Positions 26,568 through 36,351 of a stretch of 64,000 bases of DNA are shown in pieces. The stretch lies in assembly GCA_910585625.1 (NCBI GenBank), contig CAJUFQ010000010.1, forward strand, positions 33,333 through 97,332. The letters run 5' to 3'. The position numbers and the translations under genes are program-made. Each line of letters opens with the position of its first letter. The first letter of the stretch is position 1. The stretch comes from an uncultured Lachnospiraceae bacterium. Lineage in GTDB: Bacteria > Bacillota > Clostridia > Lachnospirales > Lachnospiraceae. The notes beneath the pieces are model-generated. The model worked only from the letters and a program-made list of their open reading frames with translations, was not told the DNA's origin and made no database searches.

Positions 26568-28369
26568 TTGCCAAAGCTGCACAGAGCGCAGACCAGGGCG
26601 TATTCTCACCTTTCTTATACATCTCCCTTGCCGCCCGCCTCGAACGGGAAAGCATGATGCTTCTGGCAGCAGCCTTCTACGCCGGGATGCAGGGAGAATG
26701 CTTGCGCTACCCTGACTGGGAACTGTTTTTCGCCGGCGAGGGAAACGGATTCCCCGGAGCGGAACTCTTCTTCCAGCCGCCTCCCCTGCTGTTTGAAGCA
26801 GAAGGGACACGGGATACGGCAACCCCCGGCCTCCAAATTGCCCCAAGGCTATATCTCTTTCTATGCGGAGCCATCCTCGACCCCCAGCCGCTTCCGGGAA
26901 TGCGCTGGTACTCCCAGCCCGGACAACCGCTGCCCGCGCTGGGGGCAACAGCCTGCCGGCATAGCAGGATTGCGCATTGCCTGCAGAAAATCCCAGGCAG
27001 GAAACTGGTATATCTGCAAGGCGAAAAAGGGTGCGGCAGGAAACTCAACTATGCCTCCCTTGCCGCGCAATGCCACATGGGCCTCGCCGTCATCCCTTAT
27101 GAAACGCTGGAATCCGAAAGACACCTCCGGGAAATACGCCTGGAATGCCTCATAAGCCGTTTCATGTTCGCCATAGAGCTGAATGGGGAGGTGGAAAATC
27201 TGCAGCTTCTTCTGCACTGGCTGAGGGACGAAGAAACTGTATTTCTCCTGGGCGGACAGAAAGAGATACCCTTTGATAACCTCATGGGACGCCAGTACCT
27301 TCCTTTTTCCATCTCCTCAGAGGACGTCCTTATGGACAAAGAACTGTTTGCCTCCCTCACCCTTGCCTATCCCTGGGACAACGAGACATTACGGAAAGAT
27401 TTCCTCAACAGATACAATTTCCTTCCAGGCAGGGTACGTGAAATCTTAGAGCTTGCGGCCTCTTATTCTCAGAGCAGCGGGGAAAGATACATCACGGACG
27501 CCCATTTAAAACGGGCCGTGCTTAGAGCCTCCTCCCATTCGCTGGACAAATATGCCAAGAAAATCAAAGGCATCTACCAGATGGAGGACTTAATCCTGCC
27601 GGACATGCCCAAGCAAAAGCTTTCCCATATCATCCACCGCATCCGTAACCGTAAGCTGGTCTATGAAGAGTGGGGTTTTAAGGAAAAATCGCCTTATGGC
27701 AACGGCGTGTCCATGGTTTTTGCCGGGCCGCCCGGCACAGGCAAGACAATGGCCGCGCAAGTAATGGCGGCGGAACTTGGCATGGAGCTATACCGGGTGG
27801 AGCTGCCAGCCATCGTGGACAAATATATCGGGGAAACGGAAAAGAAACTCAACCGCATTTTCAGCGAAGCAGAAAAGAGCATGGCCATCCTCTTCTTTGA
27901 CGAAGCAGACGTACTGTTCTCTAAACGGACGGAAATCAAAGAATCCAACGATAAGTACAGCAACATGGAAATAGCCTTCCTGCTGCAGAAAATGGAGGAA
28001 TACGATGGCGTAAGCATCCTCGCAACCAATTATCTGCAAAATTTCGACAGCGCATTCCGGCGCAGGATCAGCGATATCATAGACTTCCCGCTGCCCGACT
28101 CCGGCTTGCGCCTTAAGATGTGGCAATCCATGCACCCGCCCAGGCTTCCGCTGTCAGACGAGATTGATTACCGCTTTCTTGCCCGGCAGTTTGAAGTTTC
28201 GGGAAGCGTAATCAAAAACACGCTGATTTACGCCAGTTTCCTTGCCGCCGAGGCAGGAGAGCCGCTGCTTACCATGCAAAGAATATTGAAAGGGCTTAGC
28301 CACGAGCTGGAAAAGAGCGGTAAAAAACTCAGCCGTGGCGACTATGGAGAATATGGACATTTATTTTAG
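26456..28369 (+). CDS. AAA+ ATPase of the injection system (Afp15-like)
   Basis: 637 residues. The C-terminal third is an AAA+ module: Walker A AGPPGTGKTMAA (about 421), Walker B AILFFDEADVLF (about 475), sensor I SILATNYLQNFDSA with arginines FRRR. The N-terminal 300 residues contain a degenerate ATPase-like half (KLVYLQGEKGCGRKLNYASL) without a clear P-loop. All eCIS loci encode an ATPase of this type; its exact role (assembly or recycling) is not settled. AAGGAG lies six bases before the ATG. It begins inside the regulator gene, so the two are co-transcribed. Confidence 0.88.
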   Translation: MENYRSYREFLDDIRIWGANACGQEKGFDPAKNWDKMIAKAAQSADQGVFSPFLYISLAARLERESMMLLAAAFYAGMQGECLRYPDWELFFAGEGNGFPGAELFFQPPPLLFEAEGTRDTATPGLQIAPRLYLFLCGAILDPQPLPGMRWYSQPGQPLPALGATACRHSRIAHCLQKIPGRKLVYLQGEKGCGRKLNYASLAAQCHMGLAVIPYETLESERHLREIRLECLISRFMFAIELNGEVENLQLLLHWLRDEETVFLLGGQKEIPFDNLMGRQYLPFSISSEDVLMDKELFASLTLAYPWDNETLRKDFLNRYNFLPGRVREILELAASYSQSSGERYITDAHLKRAVLRASSHSLDKYAKKIKGIYQMEDLILPDMPKQKLSHIIHRIRNRKLVYEEWGFKEKSPYGNGVSMVFAGPPGTGKTMAAQVMAAELGMELYRVELPAIVDKYIGETEKKLNRIFSEAEKSMAILFFDEADVLFSKRTEIKESNDKYSNMEIAFLLQKMEEYDGVSILATNYLQNFDSAFRRRISDIIDFPLPDSGLRLKMWQSMHPPRLPLSDEIDYRFLARQFEVSGSVIKNTLIYASFLAAEAGEPLLTMQRILKGLSHELEKSGKKLSRGDYGEYGHLF

Positions 28370-29261
28370 GGACAACGCAAAGAAAAAACGCTGGGAATCC
28401 GGCCAGTCTATCCTGCACAGGGAAAACCATGAAACAGCAAAAGAAGGGCAGGAACAGAAAACGTATGGACTGAGAAATTCCTACGGCAGCCTGCGCTACC
28501 TGAATAAGGATAAAAAAGACCCTACGCAGAAGGAAGGGTTCGCACTGGAGGCATTTGAAGCTGCCGGTACCCCGCTGCACACAGAAAAAGAAAAGCACAT
28601 TGACCGCGCCTCCATGAAAAAAATCAGCCATGGCGACAAAAAAACCCTGTTTGCATCGGAACTGCCGCTGCGCAACCAGGCAATTTTTTACGAAGTTTCC
28701 GGCAGCAAAAAAAGCAATTCGTTCCTCAAATGCATGAAAGAGCTTGTCCGCCAGCGCGGGCACCAGACGCTGCAAGACGCTTTCGGTTTCTTAGAGCAAG
28801 AGCCGGAACGCCTGGAGCTGGAAGCCCTGAAAGAAACACAGCAGGAACTTGTTCCCGGAACGAAAAGCGGCAATCTGGAACCACTCTCCCAAGAAGAAAA
28901 AAAAGACAGGCAGGACGGGCTTTCTTTGGCAGAATTTGACGAAAAAAACAAACGCATTGACAGCCTGGGCAGCAGGCTTCTAAAAAAAGAAGCCAAAGAA
29001 CGGCAGCTGTGCAGCGAGCTGCAGACGATGCTGACGCAGCACGCCAAAGAAAAACCTTCGAAAGAACGGCAGCTGGGTACGCAAGCAGAGCATCTGCCGG
29101 AATCCAGGGAAAAACAGCGGGACGCTAAAAGAAAAAAAGCCTCCGGCAGCAACCAAAGAAGGCAGATTCCGTCCGACAACAGAGCTGCGCAGACTCCGCC
29201 GGCTGGCGGTTCTGCTACGGATTCCGGCGAAGAATTCCCAACCGCTGCAGAAGAAGAATAA
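28344..29261 (+). CDS. charged unrecognised protein, possible CIS cargo or assembly factor
   Basis: About 305 residues, not recognised. It is strongly charged (many Lys, Glu, Gln), with a more ordered part around 95-165 (LPLRNQAIFYEVSGSKKSN, FLKCMKELVRQRGHQTLQDA) and a low-complexity, probably disordered C-terminus. No signal peptide or membrane segment. It overlaps the end of the ATPase gene, so it is co-expressed with the injection-system regulator and ATPase. Starts at 28335 (GTG), 28344 and 28353 are all possible. Position at the end of the eCIS operon suits cargo, but there is no toxin motif. Confidence 0.6.
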   Translation: MENMDIYFRDNAKKKRWESGQSILHRENHETAKEGQEQKTYGLRNSYGSLRYLNKDKKDPTQKEGFALEAFEAAGTPLHTEKEKHIDRASMKKISHGDKKTLFASELPLRNQAIFYEVSGSKKSNSFLKCMKELVRQRGHQTLQDAFGFLEQEPERLELEALKETQQELVPGTKSGNLEPLSQEEKKDRQDGLSLAEFDEKNKRIDSLGSRLLKKEAKERQLCSELQTMLTQHAKEKPSKERQLGTQAEHLPESREKQRDAKRKKASGSNQRRQIPSDNRAAQTPPAGGSATDSGEEFPTAAEEE

Positions 29262-29263
29262 TC

Positions 29264-29292
29264 TTGAAAATACAGACTAATCGTGTTAGAAT
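29264..29292 (+). promoter_or_regulatory. sigma-A promoter of the chemoreceptor gene
   Basis: TTGAAA (29264-29269), 17-base spacer, TAGAAT (29287-29292), about 95 bases before the chemoreceptor ATG. It begins just after the stop of the charged protein gene, so the chemoreceptor is a separate unit. Confidence 0.6.
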
Positions 29293-29389
29293 TTTTCGTG
29301 GATAACAGAAGATGGTTACACTCTTCCAGTAAAGGGATTTTAAGAGTTACCAAGACTTGAATCAGATTTTTTACTGCAGGAGGATTCTC

Positions 29390-31247
29390 ATGAAATTTCT
29401 AGCTAATCGCAAACTTGCTACTCGTATCAGCATCATTACCACAGTAATTATTTTTGCAGACATGCTGCTGCTCTGGCTCACAGTATCTGACCGTGCTGCT
29501 TCGATGGTTGAGCGAAATATTATGAACCAGATGATTGACGCAGTGGAATCCAGAGCGGCCATAATCAACGATTATGTGGCTTCCGCGGAAGAATATATGG
29601 CCGCCTTCGCACTGGGCAACGAGGTCCATGATTTGCTCTCTGACCCCGAGAATCCCGCTCTTCTTCAAGAGGGGCAGAAATACACAGAAGAATTCGCCGC
29701 CGTCAAAGGCATCTTCGAAGGGCTGTATATCAGTACCCCGGATACATATGTTCTAACGCATACTTCCCCAAAAGCAATCGGCATCACCACCCGTGAAGGG
29801 AAGTCTTTGGATGAGTTCCGCAAAACCATCCTTGCCAAACCGAAGCTGACAAACCTGGGCATCATGAAATCCCCTGGAACCGGAAGCATGATTATTTCCA
29901 TGTATTATCCGCTTTTTGAAAATAACGAATGCATCGGCTATGTAGGCGCCGGCGTCTTTGCCAGCCGTCTGATGGATTCGTTGCTGAACCTTGATATCCA
30001 GGGACTGCCTCACAGCGAATATGTATTCCTGAATGTGGAATCCGGCACATATCTGTACCATGAAGATGAGTCCCTGTTAAACACTGAAACAACCGACAGC
30101 GGTTATAAGAAAATCATCGACAAAATTAAGGCCGACGGCAACACGGAGGCAGGCACATATTCCTATAAGGATGACAACGGCGTAGAACAGTTAGTCGTCT
30201 ACAAGTACCTGGAAAACCGCAACTGGGTCTTCATGGTTCGTGACAATACGTCAGAAGTCTATGGCAGCGTGTCGGAAGTACGCGATACGGTCGGCCTTTT
30301 ATGCGCAGCCGTAGCTGCCTTCATCATCCTGATTACCCTGCTGATTCTTTTCCGTGAAGGCCGGGAACTCATGGTTCTGGAAAAATCCATTCGCCGTCTC
30401 GGCAATCTGGAACTTTCTGCCGACCAGGAATTGAAACCTTTCTACGGAAGAAAAGATGAGATTGGCATGATTGCGCAGACCATCCATCTAGTCTGTGAGT
30501 GCCTGCGGAAGACAATCGATGATATCGGCAGGATATTAGGTGAGATGGCAAACGGCAACATTGCCGTCGATGTTGAAATAACAGAAATCCTCGATTGACG
30601 GGCTTGTTTCCAATGTCACGGACATCAGCGAGCAAATCCAAAACAACACGGCACGCCGCAACGACGCCAGCGACCTGGTTGACCGTGCGACTGGCTATGC
30701 CGCTGAAGCCGGCACCAAGATGGAGCAGCTGATTAACGCCACCAGGAACCTCGACCATTCTTCCGGGCAGATCGGCAGCATCATAAGGACCATTGAGGAT
30801 ATTGCTTTCCAGACAAATATCATCGCTCTGAACGCTTCCGTGGAAGCCACCCACGCAGGCGAAGCCGGAAAAGGCTTTTCCGTTGTCTCCGGTGAAGTGA
30901 GAGACCTTGCAGCCAAATCTGCAGAAGCAGCACGGACGACAAGCACGCTTATCGGACGTTCCATCCATGACATCAAAACCGGCACGGAATCCACAGACCT
31001 CGCTATTTCTGCGATGCAAATCATCAATGAATGCATCCAGTCCATCAAAGTGCTGATGGATGAGATTTCGCTCGCCAGCGTACAGCAGTCAGAAATGATG
31101 GTTTCTGTGGAAAATCGGATTCGGGAGGTCTCCAAAGTCATCGAGTCCAACTCGGCTGCCGCCGAAGAAAGCGCGTCCATCTCCAATGAACTTTCCAACC
31201 AGGCAAAGACTCTGAATCAACTGATTGGCCAGTTCCGCATACAGTAG
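29390..31247 (+). pseudogene. methyl-accepting chemotaxis protein, broken by internal deletion and frameshift
   Basis: The first part (29390-30598, AGGAGG before the ATG) encodes an N-terminal helix (ISIITTVIIFADMLLLWLTV), a Cache-type sensor (GIFEGLYISTPDTYVLTHTS, SMIISMYYPLFENN), a second helix and a HAMP-like region ending GNIAVDVEITEILD-stop. The signalling part continues in another frame from about 30585 (SSIDGLVSNVTDISEQI) through the highly conserved tip (DIAFQTNIIALNASVEATHA, GKGFSVVSGEVRDLA) to QLIGQFRIQ. Typical receptors have about 60 more residues between HAMP and SSIDGL, so roughly 180-200 bases are missing and the frame is lost. Sensor and output halves would be separate if translated. 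Confidence 0.85.
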
Positions 31248-31273
31248 CAAAATAAAATATATTCTTTCAGGCA

Positions 31274-31315
31274 ATAAGCCAGGATCTGCGTTTCACAGTC
31301 CTGGCTTATATTTTC
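31274..31315 (+). terminator. rho-independent terminator after the chemoreceptor
   Basis: Perfect stem ATAAGCCAGGA (31274-31284) with TCCTGGCTTAT (31299-31309), followed by ATTTTC. Confidence 0.8.
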
Positions 31316-31350
31316 ATCATTTCCTTTCAGCAGTTACCGGCCTACTCCTC

Positions 31351-33528
31351 TTACTTTTTGATGGTAATCTGAATCTTTACGTTTTTGCCCGTGCCGTCGG
31401 TAGAGCTGGCAGTTATCGTCACTTTTCCTGTCTTTCCTTTCTTCGTAGTGACAACGCCATTTTTCACAGTTGCCAGCTTTTCATTGGACGACGTATAGGA
31501 TAACGCCTTATTCGCATTCTTGCCATCTGCCTTAACCGTCGGCTTGATGGTAACTTTCTTGCCCGCTTTTACCGTAAGCGATTTCTTCTTCACCGTAATC
31601 TTGGTAACGGCATCCTCCATGATCCTAATCTTGACTGTCTGCGTCTTGCCGCTCCCATCCGTAGCCGCAGCCTTAACAGTTATGGTCTTGCCCGCCCCAT
31701 TTTTCTTAACGGTCACTACGCCGGACTTTATGGATGCATACTTACCAGACTTCTTATCTACCGAATAGGCCAGTTTGCGGTTATCCGCATGTTTGGGTAA
31801 AGCGGTGAACACCTTCTTTAAATCAAGCTTCTTGCCTGCCGCAATCTTGTAATTCTTCGCTGCACGCCCGATAGATTTCACCTTTACCGCCAATTCCTCT
31901 TTCGCAACCAATGTAATCTCCAGGCTCTTCTCTGCAGCTTCCACCTCTGTTTTCGTCGCGTTTGCCTCGATCAGCACTGCCTCTGCCTCTTTCAGCACAC
32001 GTTCTGCCTCATCCCAATTCGTATAATCCGCCTTATGCTCTTCTTTCTCCGCAAGATCTTGCTTAAGCTTGTCAACAGCGGCTTTCAGGTTCTTTATGCT
32101 GACAAGGTTCCCTTCCGCCGTATCCAATGCCTGCTCCGCCGCGCCAACGTCTTCCTGGCTTGCGGTCGCGGAAGCGCTAATCTCTCTCGCGTTGCCTAAT
32201 GCATCTTGCAGCATACCAAAGCTTCCAGAGGTATAATCCTCTGCCTGCAGAGCCTCTGCTTTCTGTATCTTTTCGTCCAGCGACGTCTTGTCAGCCGGCT
32301 TTACATAGGCATAATACGCGCGGTAGGTCACCGTATCGCCTTCTTTCGCCGTCACAGAACCGACTTTTTCCTCTCCATTGTACCAGCCGGATTGCTCAGT
32401 ATCCAAGGTATAGCGTTGCCCGTCTTTGACAATCTCCGCATCAGCCTGTCCTGACATGGTTCCCGGCAGCTCTTTTGTAACAATATCGTCGCTCTCCTTC
32501 ACATAATCCGCTGCATCCTGCGCCTTGAAATAGATTTCCTGTTTCTTAGTGGCATAACCGGAAATCCAGCTGATTTTATGATTTACCAATCGGTAACTGC
32601 CGCGGACAGCTGCGAAATTCTTGACAACGCCGTCCTTGGGGTAGATACGGAAGCCATTGCCGCCTGGTATCGTAACCTCATGCTCAATACCTTCCGGGTC
32701 TGTGATGAACACTTTATAATTGCCTTTCGTCGTATCGGTAAGGGTGTCCATCACGACACGCACGCGGTAAGGATGAATCTCGTCAAACGGCAGCGTAGGA
32801 ATCGGCTTGTTGTTTGCCAGCGCGTCATCCAACTCAGCATTTGTCGGATAATACACGGCTTTGCTCTTATCCTGGCCATCGCCGTTCTGGGTCTGGAAAT
32901 ATGTCACATCATTATAACCATACTTAAACTGAAGCCTGGCTCCATTATCCCAGCAATTCCCGGAGTCAAATGCCTGGCCGTCGTTCGTTTTTTCCGGCAG
33001 ATATATCACTGCCCTGTCATGCGTGGATTTTACTTCATCGGGCATGATGTCATATTCTGCCACAAAGAGGCCTCTATAGCCACGCAAAGGATGTACTGCC
33101 GCTGTCACGCCGTCCGATGCTCCTGTTGCCGACGCATCCGCCACCTCTTCATCGCAGGGCAGCACATTGACAGTCACCGTAATCTGTCTCCCGCCTGCTG
33201 TCCCTGTCACGGTATGCTCCCCGGCAGCCAGGCTTTTGTCCCAATCAGCCCACTGTATTTCTGCCGCAGCCATTGTCCCATTCTCTAACGTTACGTTAGC
33301 CTTCTTGGGAAGGACTGGCGCGTTGCCTTTTATCACCGTATATTCTTTGGCGGTAATCTCAGACACATCCAACGCAGACGCCCTCGCATCGCCTGCCTGC
33401 TGCAAAATGGAAGGATCGTTCACATCCTCCTGCCCTGCTGCAAATGACGCCTGCGCCGGTAGCAGCGTCACTGTCATCGCGGCAGCCAGAATAAATGAAT
33501 TTGCCTTTCTGAAAAAATTTTTTACCAT
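31351..33528 (-). CDS. secreted multidomain surface protein with FIVAR and Ig-like (BIG2) domains
   Basis: 725 residues with a signal peptide (basic MVKNFFRKAN, hydrophobic core, cleavage near SFA-A). Then an Ig-like group-4 domain (YTVIKGNAPVLPKKANVTLE, EHTVTGTAGG), a central beta-rich domain of about 250 residues (GYRGLFVAEYDIMPDEVKST, HPYRVRVVMDTLTDT) resembling a LamG-type sugar-binding fold, helical FIVAR-like repeats (about 430-545), and two C-terminal BIG2 domains (KKSLTVKAGKKVTIKPTVK, SYTSSNEKLATVKNGVVTT). There is no sortase signal. Likely an extracellular glycan-binding protein; no enzyme active site was identified. Confidence 0.8.
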   Translation of the reverse strand: MVKNFFRKANSFILAAAMTVTLLPAQASFAAGQEDVNDPSILQQAGDARASALDVSEITAKEYTVIKGNAPVLPKKANVTLENGTMAAAEIQWADWDKSLAAGEHTVTGTAGGRQITVTVNVLPCDEEVADASATGASDGVTAAVHPLRGYRGLFVAEYDIMPDEVKSTHDRAVIYLPEKTNDGQAFDSGNCWDNGARLQFKYGYNDVTYFQTQNGDGQDKSKAVYYPTNAELDDALANNKPIPTLPFDEIHPYRVRVVMDTLTDTTKGNYKVFITDPEGIEHEVTIPGGNGFRIYPKDGVVKNFAAVRGSYRLVNHKISWISGYATKKQEIYFKAQDAADYVKESDDIVTKELPGTMSGQADAEIVKDGQRYTLDTEQSGWYNGEEKVGSVTAKEGDTVTYRAYYAYVKPADKTSLDEKIQKAEALQAEDYTSGSFGMLQDALGNAREISASATASQEDVGAAEQALDTAEGNLVSIKNLKAAVDKLKQDLAEKEEHKADYTNWDEAERVLKEAEAVLIEANATKTEVEAAEKSLEITLVAKEELAVKVKSIGRAAKNYKIAAGKKLDLKKVFTALPKHADNRKLAYSVDKKSGKYASIKSGVVTVKKNGAGKTITVKAAATDGSGKTQTVKIRIMEDAVTKITVKKKSLTVKAGKKVTIKPTVKADGKNANKALSYTSSNEKLATVKNGVVTTKKGKTGKVTITASSTDGTGKNVKIQITIKK

Positions 33529-33574
33529 TTTCTTCCTCCCTTTCTTGTAATTTATTTGCTAAAAAGATGCATTA

Positions 33575-33604
33575 ATTATAACACAGAAAATAGTGGTAAG
33601 ACAA
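33575..33604 (-). promoter_or_regulatory. promoter of the secreted Ig/FIVAR protein
   Basis: On the minus strand TTGTCT (33604-33599), 18-base spacer, TATAAT (33580-33575), about 47 bases before the start codon. Confidence 0.55.
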
Positions 33605-33793
33605 TCGGTACATCCTTTGAATTTCCCCATTTTCTTGCTGAACCTATATATCATGCTGACTATATAATGAGGAAGCCATATATACATTGCCTTATCAAAA
33701 ACATTCCCATATTTTCTTATAGATTGCCTTGCACTTATGTCCGAACGTCCGTTTTGCAACCCGGAAGGTTCCACACATGCCTGATTCCACATC

Positions 33794-34234
33794 CTAGGCA
33801 AAACTCCCGGAACGGTAGTCGTGAAACAAAAATACACCCTCCTTATCAGCATGCCGGGTATACCAGATTTCTCCGTTTGTGGTACTGTCGCCATTGCACC
33901 CTACGCTGCTTCCATCTGAAGTATTGACGTCATAAGAAAGACCCTGTACATGAATCGACAGCCTGCGGTTCAAAGAGTTTCGGAACCGGACTTTCACAGT
34001 ATCTCCCAGATTGGCGCGAATCACTAACGGCCGTACTTCCTCATAGGGCTGCGGTATCTCCATCTCAAATCTTTGACGTGCTTCTCTCTGAATCCGTTCT
34101 GCGTCTTCCTCCAGCACATAGAGCAGTCCATCCGGGTCATAGTCCCCGTACCGGTTATACACAATAGGTATCTGTATCGCCTCGATAGAAAAAGTCCTGA
34201 CATTTCCCATCGTAGGATATTTGCATAAATCCAT
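33794..34234 (-). pseudogene. multicopper oxidase N-terminal fragment
   Basis: About 146 residues. IQIPIVYNRYGDYDPDGLLY, RANLGDTVKVRFRNSLNRRL, SIHVQGLSYDVNTSDGSSVG and EGVFLFHDYR are the first cupredoxin domain of large bacterial multicopper oxidases, including the early copper-ligand region. A stop follows FHDYRSGSFA where family members continue for several hundred residues, so this is a truncated remnant. The following 260 bases contain no continuation that I can see. The ATG at 34234 follows the stop of the DUF2935 gene almost directly. Confidence 0.7.
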
Positions 34235-34235
34235 C

Positions 34236-35150
34236 CTAAGTCCTGCCCTTCTGCGTACATTCCAAAATCCGCAGATAATGGTTCGCTTCACGGAGGACAT
34301 GGTCTGCCAACAGCGGAAGAATCACGGAACGTATCCCACAGCCCGTAATCCCTTCTGTTCCTGCTGTCTTAAACTGCTGGTACTGCTTTGTTGTCTCTAA
34401 CGTTCTTGCCGTCAAGGTGACGCTCACCGCTTTCTGATCCTGTTTCCTTGCCTCTTCCAAAAGGCGGCAATAATCCCCGGCAAATTCATCGGCCGTTTCT
34501 ATCAGCTCACATTCCGTTGGATCCAGAAGTCCCCGGATGAACTGAGCATGTTCCATCATTATCCGATTCCAGAATACTTCCAGGTTTCTTAAGTCAGGCA
34601 TAGAAATCCTGCCTCTCCTCTCAAGCTCAGAGATAATCTGACGGTACAGCTTTGCCTCCCGCAGAATGTGTTCAATCAGCAGAGGGTAGTTTGTCGTATA
34701 AAGCCTGCATGACGTCATTTCCCTGAGAACCTCTTCCTTAAATGAAATCAATCCATTCAGCCTTTGCAGCATTTTCCGATTAAGCATCCTTACATGGGAA
34801 ACGGTTTCCCTGTTTACCATTATGCAGCTTCCGGCAAGAAGCCGTTTTTCTGCCTCCGTGATTTTCATGTCTATCGGAATCCCTGTCAAATTACGCGTCT
34901 GACACTCCGCCTTTTGTGTAAATTCTGTTACAACCTCTCCTGAATTCAGAACCGATTCGCTCACGATACCGTCGGCAAGTTCCACCGTCCTTTGAAGCCC
35001 TGCTTCAAATTCTTCCCGGAAGCGGTCTGCACGCTGTATAAACGCTTTTTCCTTTGACGGAAACCCAGCGAGCAGGAACAAAGAATGTTCTTTCATGATT
35101 CTTCCGAAAAAAAGATGTGTTTCTAATGATAATCTTACATATTCTCTCAT
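34236..35150 (-). CDS. DUF2935 family protein
   Basis: 304 residues of two ferritin-like helical halves: FFGRIMKEHSLFLLAGFPSK and FWNRIMMEHAQFIRGLLDPT each carry the family's EH motif, and HILREAKLYRQII and HVLREANHYLRIL carry the paired H-x3-E-x2-Y/H motif. These residues suggest a two-metal site within a four-helix fold. The function of the family is not known; it is common in Clostridia and Bacilli. AAAGG precedes the ATG. Confidence 0.88.
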   Translation of the reverse strand: MREYVRLSLETHLFFGRIMKEHSLFLLAGFPSKEKAFIQRADRFREEFEAGLQRTVELADGIVSESVLNSGEVVTEFTQKAECQTRNLTGIPIDMKITEAEKRLLAGSCIMVNRETVSHVRMLNRKMLQRLNGLISFKEEVLREMTSCRLYTTNYPLLIEHILREAKLYRQIISELERRGRISMPDLRNLEVFWNRIMMEHAQFIRGLLDPTECELIETADEFAGDYCRLLEEARKQDQKAVSVTLTARTLETTKQYQQFKTAGTEGITGCGIRSVILPLLADHVLREANHYLRILECTQKGRT

Positions 35151-35514
35151 AACTTCGCATACCTTTTTAATTTAGATTACTTTATACTATATGCAAAGGA
35201 TGACAAAAAGAGACAGCGCCCCTCTGATTTCCAGATATAGAATCTTTCTAAAGATATTGTTTCTCTAACCGCCGAGCCGTATTCGCTTGCAACCTGGCCG
35301 CATACCAGCGCAGAAAACCCCCGCAATCTTGGATTCACGGATGTTCCATTGTTCCCTTCCGCCAAATCAGGAAATCCAGATTTACCACCGTGGACAGGGA
35401 ACATCTCCTGACACACATACCATAAGGATCCACCATATCCAGCGGAATCGGAGACACCCGCATATAAGTTCTTTTGCCGGTTCACCCAATATTCCTCTCT
35501 AATGTCCCATATCT
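35151..35514. other. gene-poor stretch between the HPr-like remnant and the DUF2935 gene
   Basis: A 102-codon frame at 35177-35485 on the minus strand has no ribosome site or recognisable motif. Given the remnants on both sides, this looks like decayed coding sequence, but I cannot name its source. Confidence 0.4.
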
Positions 35515-35742
35515 CTATGGAGCCAGATATTTTTCAACCACTGGCGCATATTCTTCCTTCCAGTCCTCAAACCGAAGCTGTAACGGATCAGACAGGTTCA
35601 GGCTGAAAATCCCCATAAGGGATTTGGCATTAATCACATACTTTCCAGCCAAAAGCAACACATCTCCTTCCATCTGGCTCATATCATTGACAAATGCTTT
35701 GACAGTATCAACAGATTGAAGAAGCAGCGGAAATGTTTTTAT
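35515..35742 (-). pseudogene. HPr-like phosphocarrier remnant
   Basis: The frame encodes SVDTVKAFVNDMSQMEGDVL then LLAGKYVINAKSLMGIFSLN, the pattern of divergent clostridial HPr-like proteins (SIDKVKxFV and INAKSLMGIFSL). The usual active-site histidine region near residue 15 is not seen. No ATG, GTG or TTG start with ribosome site is present; an ATA codon stands where the start is expected. It lies in the same frame as the end of the kinase remnant, so it may be expressed only as a tail of it, if at all. Confidence 0.6.
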
Positions 35743-35765
35743 GACCTTATAGTCCTCCGTATTGC

Positions 35766-36136
35766 CCCTGCCGCTCAAAATCAGCTGCTCAATCTCTCCT
35801 TTGTCAGGCATGGAGCGTAACGCCCCCTTTATAGGTTGTAACAATAGAAGCCGCTGCATTCGCAAATGTCAGCATCCTCTCCAAATCCGCCTCCTTTAAA
35901 TCATCCAGGCCATGCTCCAGAACGAATCCCAATACCTCGGCGCAAAATGTATCGCCAGCGCCTGCCGTATCGATTGTCCTGTCACTTAAGAATAGTTTCC
36001 CACACGCTTTGCCGTCCAGATAGTATGCAAGGCTACCCTTGCTTCCTAAAGCCACATTGATAAGCCTCGCGCCTGACCTTTCTTTCATCAGCCGCACGCC
36101 TTCATCATCTTCCCTAACATATGGCAGATTTGTCAT
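35766..36136 (-). pseudogene. PfkB-family sugar kinase, C-terminal fragment with frameshift
   Basis: The frame has the kinase signature DTAGAGDTFCAEVLGFVLEH (PfkB motif 2 with catalytic Asp) and FANAAASIVTTYKGG, then runs into a stop. The true C-terminus KGALRSMPDKGEIEQLI continues in another frame. The switch falls at a run of five G on the minus strand (35827-35823); one G fewer would restore the frame. The first 200 or so residues of a normal 310-320 residue kinase are absent. Thus it is both truncated and frameshifted. Confidence 0.8.
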
Positions 36137-36351
36137 TTCCGCAAAGAAACGAAAATAACCCTACAATAACAGTTTAATTATTACCACATTTTCCCTCCCC
36201 ATGCCATGACAGAATAAAAAACAAGCTCTGTCCCCATCACCGAAAAACCCGCCAATGGAAACCAAGCCTGTTGATACGCTATGCCTGCCTGAAATGGACA
36301 CCTTTATTATAAATCTCTCGAAACACCTATTGCTGCTAACAGCTATGTATT

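Noticed and set aside
1..29261. Interpretation as a prophage or as a type VI secretion system
   Set aside because: No head, terminase, integrase or lysis genes are present, and no TssJLM-type membrane complex; DUF4255, LysM adaptor and AAA+ ATPase fit an eCIS better.
32578..33288. 236-codon plus-strand frame
   Set aside because: Antisense to the secreted Ig/FIVAR protein; no domain or ribosome site.
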